A stretch of 64,000 nt of DNA, taken from positions 149,281 through 213,280 of the forward strand of contig DAXETV010000016.1 of the NCBI GenBank assembly GCA_051155775.1, written 5' to 3'. Position 1 is the stretch's first letter; each line of letters opens with the position of its first letter. Source of the DNA: CAYSCZ01 sp051155775 (lineage in GTDB: Bacteria; Bacteroidota; Bacteroidia; Cytophagales; Cyclobacteriaceae). Below are positions 59,418-64,000 of the stretch, one piece after another. Position numbers and translations under genes: made by a program. The notes beneath the pieces were generated by a model. That model searched no databases and was not told the DNA's origin. It saw nothing but the letters and a program-made list of their open reading frames with translations.

Positions 59418-61616
59418 ATGTTAACGGTAAACGCAGGAGTTGAAGAAGAGAAGAAGATAATTATAAGAAAGTACCGTAAGCTGCTTAGGCATGCAAAGCA
59501 GGTTTTAAAAGAAGGTGACTCAAAGCTAATAAGGAAGGCTTTTAATCTTGCTTTAGATGCTCATCAAAATATGAGGAGGATGTCCGGTGAACCTTATATT
59601 TATCACCCCCTGGATGTTGCGCAGATTTGTGTTGAAGAGATTGGATTGGGTACAACTTCAATTATCTCTGCATTGTTGCACGATGTTGTTGAAGATACTG
59701 AAGTTGAATTAGACACCATAGAGCAAAAATTCGGAAAGAAAGTCTCCAAAATAATTAATGGGCTTACTAAAATCTCCGGAGTTTTTGAAAGCGGAAGCTC
59801 ACAACAAGCAGAGAACTTCAGGAAAGTACTTTTCCATCTTTCCGATGACTTAAGGGTAATTCTTATAAAACTCGCTGATCGTCTTCATAATATGAGGACA
59901 CTTCAAAGCCTTCCCAGAAATAAACAATTAAAGATAGCTTCTGAAACTATATATCTGTATGCCCCATTAGCCCACAGACTGGGATTGTATGCCATTAAGT
60001 CAGAAATGGAGGATCTGTATTTAAAGTTTACTGATCTTGATCTGTACAATGAAATAATTTATAAAATAAGCGCTACTAAAGGTTCAAGGGATAAATTTAT
60101 TAGAACCTTTGTGAGACCCGTAAAAAGACAATTAGAACAAGAGAATTATAAATTTGAAATTAAAGGTCGGCCAAAATCAATTCATTCGGTAAGTAATAAA
60201 ATGAAAAAACAAGGCGTGCCTTTCGAGGAGGTATATGACCTTTTTGCCATTAGAATCATTATAGACGTTCCACAAGAAGAGGAGAAAGCTGCATGTTGGC
60301 ATGTTTATTCTATTGTAACAGATTTTTACCAGCCAAATCCTGATAGATTGAGAGACTGGATAAGCATTCCAAAAGCAAATGGATATGAATCACTACATAC
60401 AACAGTTATGAGCCACAAAGGCCAATGGGTTGAAGTACAGATAAGAACAAAAAGAATGGACGAAATAGCTGAGAAGGGATATGCGGCGCATTGGAAATAT
60501 AAAGAAAACTTGGGTGATTCTGGCCTCGATGAATGGATAAGAAAAGTTAGAGAGGCCATGGAACAAAATGATACCTCTGCAATCGAATTTGTAGATGATT
60601 TCAGATCAAATCTATTTCAGGATGAAGTCTTTGCTTTTACACCGAAGGGAGATTTAAAAACACTTCCTTATGGGGCCACAGCCTTGGATTTTGCCTTTGA
60701 TATTCACACAGAAGTAGGAAGAACATGTATAGGAGCAAAAGTTAATCAAAAGTTAGTTCCACTGAGTTACATCCTTAAAAATGGTGACCAGGTAGAGGTT
60801 CTTAACTCTAAAAAACAAAAGCCAAGTGAAGATTGGCTGAAATTTGTTAAAAGTTCAAAAGCCAAATCAAAGATTAAGGATGCACTGAAAGAAGAAAAAA
60901 GAGAGACTATAAACTATGGAAAAGAAATTGTAAGCAGGAAACTCAGACACCTTAAATTAAATAATACCAGCGAAACCATAGATAAACTCACTGCCCACTT
61001 TAATCAGAAAACACCATCAGAATTCTACTACAAGGTTGGTAAAGGCACCATTCAACAAATTGAAATAAAGAACTTCAATAAAAATGGGGTTAATAAAACT
61101 GGTCAAATCGAAATAAAGGATGCCAAAACCTTCGAAAAGAAAGTAAAAGAACTGAGAAGTTGGGATCAGGATTTGCTATTGATCGGAGAGGACATGGACT
61201 TTATTGATTATAAGTTTGCAAAATGCTGTAACCCTATTTCAGGCGATGATGTATTTGGCTTTGTTACAGTAAACGATGGAATCAAAATCCACAGGACCTC
61301 CTGCCCAAATGCTCCAGAACTACTCTCAAATCATGGTTACAGGGTTATCAAAGCAAAATGGACTTCGCAAAATCAAATAGCTTTCATTGCAGGATTAAAA
61401 ATTAAGGGAACTGACAGGATAGGTATTATCAAAGATATCACAGATATTATCTCAGAACAGTTGAAAGTGAATATGAGATCCATAACTGTTGACACCGATA
61501 ATGGTATATTCGAGGGATATATAAAGCTTTATGTCAAGGATACTGGACATTTAGATAAATTGATCAAAAAGCTGGAGATCTTAGACGGTGTTGTCAATGT
61601 TATAAGGTTCTTCTAG
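59418..61616 (+). CDS. Bifunctional (p)ppGpp synthetase/hydrolase (Rel/SpoT family)
   Basis: A 732-residue long RSH enzyme. The HD hydrolase domain (about 45-200) keeps its metal motif HDVVEDTE and YHPLDVA. The synthetase domain (about 225-380) has GRPKSIHSVSNKM and the IPKANGYESLHTTV segment. TGS follows (about 405-470, VFAFTPKGDLKTLPYGAT), then the CC/zinc-finger region (KCCNPISGDDVFGFV) and a C-terminal ACT domain. Both catalytic sites look intact, so this is a bifunctional Rel/Spo that sets the stringent response. It has no obvious promoter in the 76-base gap after tRNA-Leu. Confidence 0.95.
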   Translation: MLTVNAGVEEEKKIIIRKYRKLLRHAKQVLKEGDSKLIRKAFNLALDAHQNMRRMSGEPYIYHPLDVAQICVEEIGLGTTSIISALLHDVVEDTEVELDTIEQKFGKKVSKIINGLTKISGVFESGSSQQAENFRKVLFHLSDDLRVILIKLADRLHNMRTLQSLPRNKQLKIASETIYLYAPLAHRLGLYAIKSEMEDLYLKFTDLDLYNEIIYKISATKGSRDKFIRTFVRPVKRQLEQENYKFEIKGRPKSIHSVSNKMKKQGVPFEEVYDLFAIRIIIDVPQEEEKAACWHVYSIVTDFYQPNPDRLRDWISIPKANGYESLHTTVMSHKGQWVEVQIRTKRMDEIAEKGYAAHWKYKENLGDSGLDEWIRKVREAMEQNDTSAIEFVDDFRSNLFQDEVFAFTPKGDLKTLPYGATALDFAFDIHTEVGRTCIGAKVNQKLVPLSYILKNGDQVEVLNSKKQKPSEDWLKFVKSSKAKSKIKDALKEEKRETINYGKEIVSRKLRHLKLNNTSETIDKLTAHFNQKTPSEFYYKVGKGTIQQIEIKNFNKNGVNKTGQIEIKDAKTFEKKVKELRSWDQDLLLIGEDMDFIDYKFAKCCNPISGDDVFGFVTVNDGIKIHRTSCPNAPELLSNHGYRVIKAKWTSQNQIAFIAGLKIKGTDRIGIIKDITDIISEQLKVNMRSITVDTDNGIFEGYIKLYVKDTGHLDKLIKKLEILDGVVNVIRFF

Positions 61617-61662
61617 CAAGACAATATATAAAAACTATATTTACTATTTAATTTTGACCGCT

Positions 61663-62130
61663 ATGGCCATTGAGGAATCCACATTTACCGAGGTTAAAAA
61701 GATATTTACCGCTTATCTGGAAAACAAAAATTTAAGAAAGACACCAGAGCGGTATGCCATTCTTGAAGAAATATATACCCGGGAAGGCCACTTCGATGTT
61801 GAGTCACTTTATATAAGCATGAAAAATAAAAAATACAGAGTTAGTAGGGCTACTGTTTATAATTCGTTGGATTTGTTGGTAGAATGTGACCTGGTAAAAA
61901 GACATCAATTTGGAAAAAATTTAGCACAATTTGAAAAATCTTATGGATATAAACAACACGATCACTTAATATGCACAGATTGTCATAAAGTAGTGGAGTT
62001 TTGTGATCCTAGAATCCAAAATATCCAAAATACGGTAGGTGATTTATTAGGATTTAATGTAATGCATCACTCACTAATACTTTATGGTGACTGTACTAAA
62101 ATTGATTGTGAAAACAAAAAAAAGAATTAA
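61663..62130 (+). CDS. Fur-family transcriptional regulator
   Basis: A 155-residue Fur-family protein. The ATG at 61663 is preferred over a TTG three codons upstream. DNA-binding winged helix to about residue 83 (SRATVYNSLDLLVE). Candidate structural zinc Cys are C104 and C107 (CTDC) and C144 and C149 (CTKIDC, a Cx4C instead of CxxC). Glu112 (VVEFCD) is at the place where Fur proteins have Glu and PerR has Asp. It is therefore Fur- or Zur-like. A separate PerR-like paralogue is at 6848-7297. The STAS gene follows immediately, with the two genes sharing no gap. Confidence 0.92.
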   Translation: MAIEESTFTEVKKIFTAYLENKNLRKTPERYAILEEIYTREGHFDVESLYISMKNKKYRVSRATVYNSLDLLVECDLVKRHQFGKNLAQFEKSYGYKQHDHLICTDCHKVVEFCDPRIQNIQNTVGDLLGFNVMHHSLILYGDCTKIDCENKKKN

Positions 62131-62472
62131 ATGGAATTTAATCATAAAATTGAAGGCAATACACTTATTCTCACAATGCATGGCGATCTGATCGGTGAAA
62201 ATTCAGGGCCAGAAATAATTGAAATAGTAAACAATGCCCTTAGTGATAAAATGATCAATTGTATCATTGATATAGAAAATATCCGTTACATAAACAGTAG
62301 TGGAATTGGGGTTTTAATAACTATACTTACTAAATTCAGAAATCAGGGTGGGGAGACTGTGCTCTTAAAACCATCTGAGCAAGTTAAAAGATTACTGATC
62401 ATCACTAAACTTAATTCAATCTTTACGATTGTGCAGACAAAAGAAGAAGCAAAATCTAATTTTCAAGCCTAA
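62131..62472 (+). CDS. STAS-domain protein (anti-sigma factor antagonist type)
   Basis: A 113-residue single STAS domain, similar to SpoIIAA/RsbV. Ser56 or Ser57 in INSSGIGVLITI is at the usual phosphorylation position of antagonists. Its start follows the Fur-family stop codon directly, and its stop codon shares a base with the purA ATG (TAATG). No anti-sigma kinase, phosphatase or alternative sigma factor gene is near, so its partner is not known. A role in partner-switching is inferred from the family. Confidence 0.9.
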   Translation: MEFNHKIEGNTLILTMHGDLIGENSGPEIIEIVNNALSDKMINCIIDIENIRYINSSGIGVLITILTKFRNQGGETVLLKPSEQVKRLLIITKLNSIFTIVQTKEEAKSNFQA

Positions 62473-63737
62473 TGCCGGTTGATGTTATTCTTGGTTTGCA
62501 ATGGGGAGATGAAGGGAAAGGTAAAATTGTAGACTTTTTAGCCCCTGATTATGATATCGTAGCCAGATTTCAGGGTGGACCAAATGCAGGTCATACTTTA
62601 GAATTCGGGGACACTAAACATGTTTTACATCAAATACCTTCGGGTATTTTTCATGATGGAGTAATTAACATTATTGGTAACGGGGTTGTACTCGATCCTA
62701 TTATTTTCAAGGGAGAAATTCAAAAACTTGAGGATCTAAACGTAGATGTCAGGAGAAAACTAATAATCTCAAATAAAGCGCAACTTATATTACCAACCCA
62801 TCGCCTCCTTGACCATACCTCAGAAAATGCGAAGGGAAAAGATAAAATAGGATCAACTTTAAAAGGTATAGGACCAACTTATCAGGACAAAATTGCTAGA
62901 AGAGGTATTCGTATAGGTGATATCTTGGATGATGGATCTCTAAAAAAGAAATACTATGATCTGGTGAAATATCATGAAGGTATCTTTGATTACTATAAAG
63001 TCGATTATGAAGCAATAGATCACGATAGCTTTTTTAGTGCTGTAGATTTTTTACGAACCTTCAATATTCAAAGTACAGAATATTTAGTCAATGATGAATT
63101 AAGCAAAGGAAAATCAATTCTTGCTGAAGGCGCACAGGGTTCACTACTAGATATTGAATTTGGGAGTTATCCTTATGTGACAAGTTCCAACACACTATCA
63201 TCCGGGGTTTCATCTGGATTAGGTGTACCACCAAATAAGTTAAGTAATATTTATGGCGTATTTAAAGCATATTGTACTCGTGTAGGTTCAGGACCATTCC
63301 CTACTGAGTTGTTTGATGATGATGGTCATGTCTTAAGAAGCGTTGGCAATGAGTTTGGATCCACTACAGGCAGGCCTAGAAGATGTGGTTGGTTAGATCT
63401 TGTCGCTCTAAAATATACGATAATGCTAAATGGAGTTACCGAATTATTTATAATGAAATCAGATGTAATGGATAATTTGTCAACTATTAAGTTGGCGAAT
63501 AAGTATTTTAATGATAATACTGAGCTAGAGGCACTTCCCTACGAACTGATTAATACCACTCCCAAATATGAATCATTACCAGGATGGATGGCAGACCTCA
63601 GTAAAATCACGAGCCCTCATGAGATTCCGGATAATTTTTTGAAATATTTAAAATATATTGAGAATTACTCATCTCTTGATATTAGTATAATTTCTACAGG
63701 TCCTAAAAGAAATCAAATTATCGTAAGAAAGCGTTGA
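62472..63737 (+). CDS. purA: Adenylosuccinate synthetase
   Basis: A 421-residue enzyme that forms adenylosuccinate from IMP, aspartate and GTP on the route to AMP. Motifs: QWGDEGKGKIVDFLA and GGPNAGHT, the GTP-binding and active-site His/Asp region; KGIGPTYQDKIARRGIRIGD; EGAQGSLLDIEFGSYPYVTSSNT; RVGSGPFPTE; and TTGRPRRCGWLD. It is the last gene of the Fur-STAS-purA run, overlapping the STAS stop by one base. Confidence 0.97.
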   Translation: MPVDVILGLQWGDEGKGKIVDFLAPDYDIVARFQGGPNAGHTLEFGDTKHVLHQIPSGIFHDGVINIIGNGVVLDPIIFKGEIQKLEDLNVDVRRKLIISNKAQLILPTHRLLDHTSENAKGKDKIGSTLKGIGPTYQDKIARRGIRIGDILDDGSLKKKYYDLVKYHEGIFDYYKVDYEAIDHDSFFSAVDFLRTFNIQSTEYLVNDELSKGKSILAEGAQGSLLDIEFGSYPYVTSSNTLSSGVSSGLGVPPNKLSNIYGVFKAYCTRVGSGPFPTELFDDDGHVLRSVGNEFGSTTGRPRRCGWLDLVALKYTIMLNGVTELFIMKSDVMDNLSTIKLANKYFNDNTELEALPYELINTTPKYESLPGWMADLSKITSPHEIPDNFLKYLKYIENYSSLDISIISTGPKRNQIIVRKR

Positions 63738-63825
63738 TCCAAATAATATTCTATTACTAACTATCAGATGCTACGCATTTGAATAAAATATTTAAATCAT
63801 GTTTTTAAAGTAAAATTTTTATACA

Positions 63826-63833
63826 TAGTTTTG
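63826..63833 (+). promoter_or_regulatory. Candidate promoter at the start of an untranslated region
   Basis: TAGTTTTG fits TAnnTTTG and is followed by CGTCCGC, a GC-rich discriminator like that of strong stable-RNA promoters in the phylum. An A/T-rich stretch lies upstream, as for UP-like elements, but TTG is replaced by TTT at -33. Confidence 0.5.
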
Positions 63834-64000
63834 CGTCCGCTTTAGGGGGTATGTGGGTTATTTAAGGTTAGCGGTCAAAAAAGCTTAGGGATATAAGCGA
63901 TAGGAGTTCATTGATAGTATGTAAACAGATAGCGGATCCAAGGAAGATTTCTTGATAGAGAAGTAGCCAGGCGATAACATTAAAGAATTATAGACAAAGG
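63834..64000 (+). other. Non-coding end region, possible leader of a stable RNA operon
   Basis: The last 167 bases are richer in G and C than the intergenic DNA around them, contain many stops in all frames, and follow a strong-looking promoter. They hold no tRNA. They could be the leader of an rRNA operon or an unidentified structured RNA whose body starts beyond base 64000. Confidence 0.3.

Noticed and set aside
1..64000. Mobile elements, prophage, toxin-antitoxin, restriction or CRISPR defence system
   Set aside because: No transposase, integrase, phage, nuclease-methylase or cas-like protein was recognised, and no direct repeats with spacers were seen. The window looks like stable core genome.

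Overview
The window is AT-rich chromosomal DNA from a Gram-negative member of the Bacteroidota, most likely a Cytophagales-type environmental bacterium. The phylum call rests on a SusC/SusD pair, two very large proteins ending in type IX secretion (T9SS) sorting tails, a PorE-like T9SS envelope protein, promoter elements of the TAnnTTTG type with an upstream TTG, and outer-membrane genes (lpxB, hldD/rfaD). The order is inferred from overall gene content and cannot be proven here. I see no insertion sequence, prophage, integrase, CRISPR array or plasmid gene; this is mostly core genome with two accessory secreted/outer-membrane blocks.

Layout. 0-5 kb: 3' end of a GH15 glucoamylase-like gene, a small TPR gene, etfBA with a bifunctional-nuclease-domain gene overlapping by one base, then yigZ and a TPR protein on the minus strand. 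5-9 kb: rsgA; a PerR-like regulator and 2-Cys peroxiredoxin as a two-gene operon with a 7-1-7 operator in front; a low-molecular-weight phosphatase overlapping a fructosamine-kinase gene (probable protein deglycation pair). 9-17 kb: uvrD-type helicase, a J-domain/TM/TPR protein, a possible 40-residue membrane peptide, an alpha/beta hydrolase, an aldo/keto reductase, a cystathionine beta-synthase-type enzyme and murI. 17-24.8 kb: nuoHIJKLMN, the membrane arm of complex I without nuoA-G. 24.8-29.2 kb: a long PurF-like amidotransferase, an IscA-type protein, thiL and two unknown small proteins. 29.5-34.8 kb: lepA-folD-queE followed by a PorE-like TPR/PD40/CRD/OmpA protein. 35.1-40.9 kb: susC-susD-lipoprotein operon of unknown substrate, then a candidate small RNA. 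41.3-53.1 kb: an exported unknown protein, then an 1864-residue metallopeptidase/FN3 protein, two small lipoproteins and a 1373-residue Asp-box propeller protein, all in one tight plus-strand cluster. 53.2-59.4 kb: hldD, queD-lpxB, tig-clpP-clpX and tRNA-Leu(UAG). 59.4-63.7 kb: a bifunctional Rel/Spo enzyme, a Fur-family regulator, a STAS protein and purA. The last 260 bases are non-coding with a strong-looking promoter and may be the leader of a stable RNA operon.

Main points for follow-up: intrinsic terminators whose U-tracts abut the start codons of rsgA and murI; the T9SS cargo/lipoprotein cluster, with nested domain insertions in both giant proteins; a candidate sRNA downstream of the SusCD operon whose terminator stem repeats that of the operon; and the PerR-like operator upstream of the peroxiredoxin operon. 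All functional assignments come from reading motifs; no database search was run.
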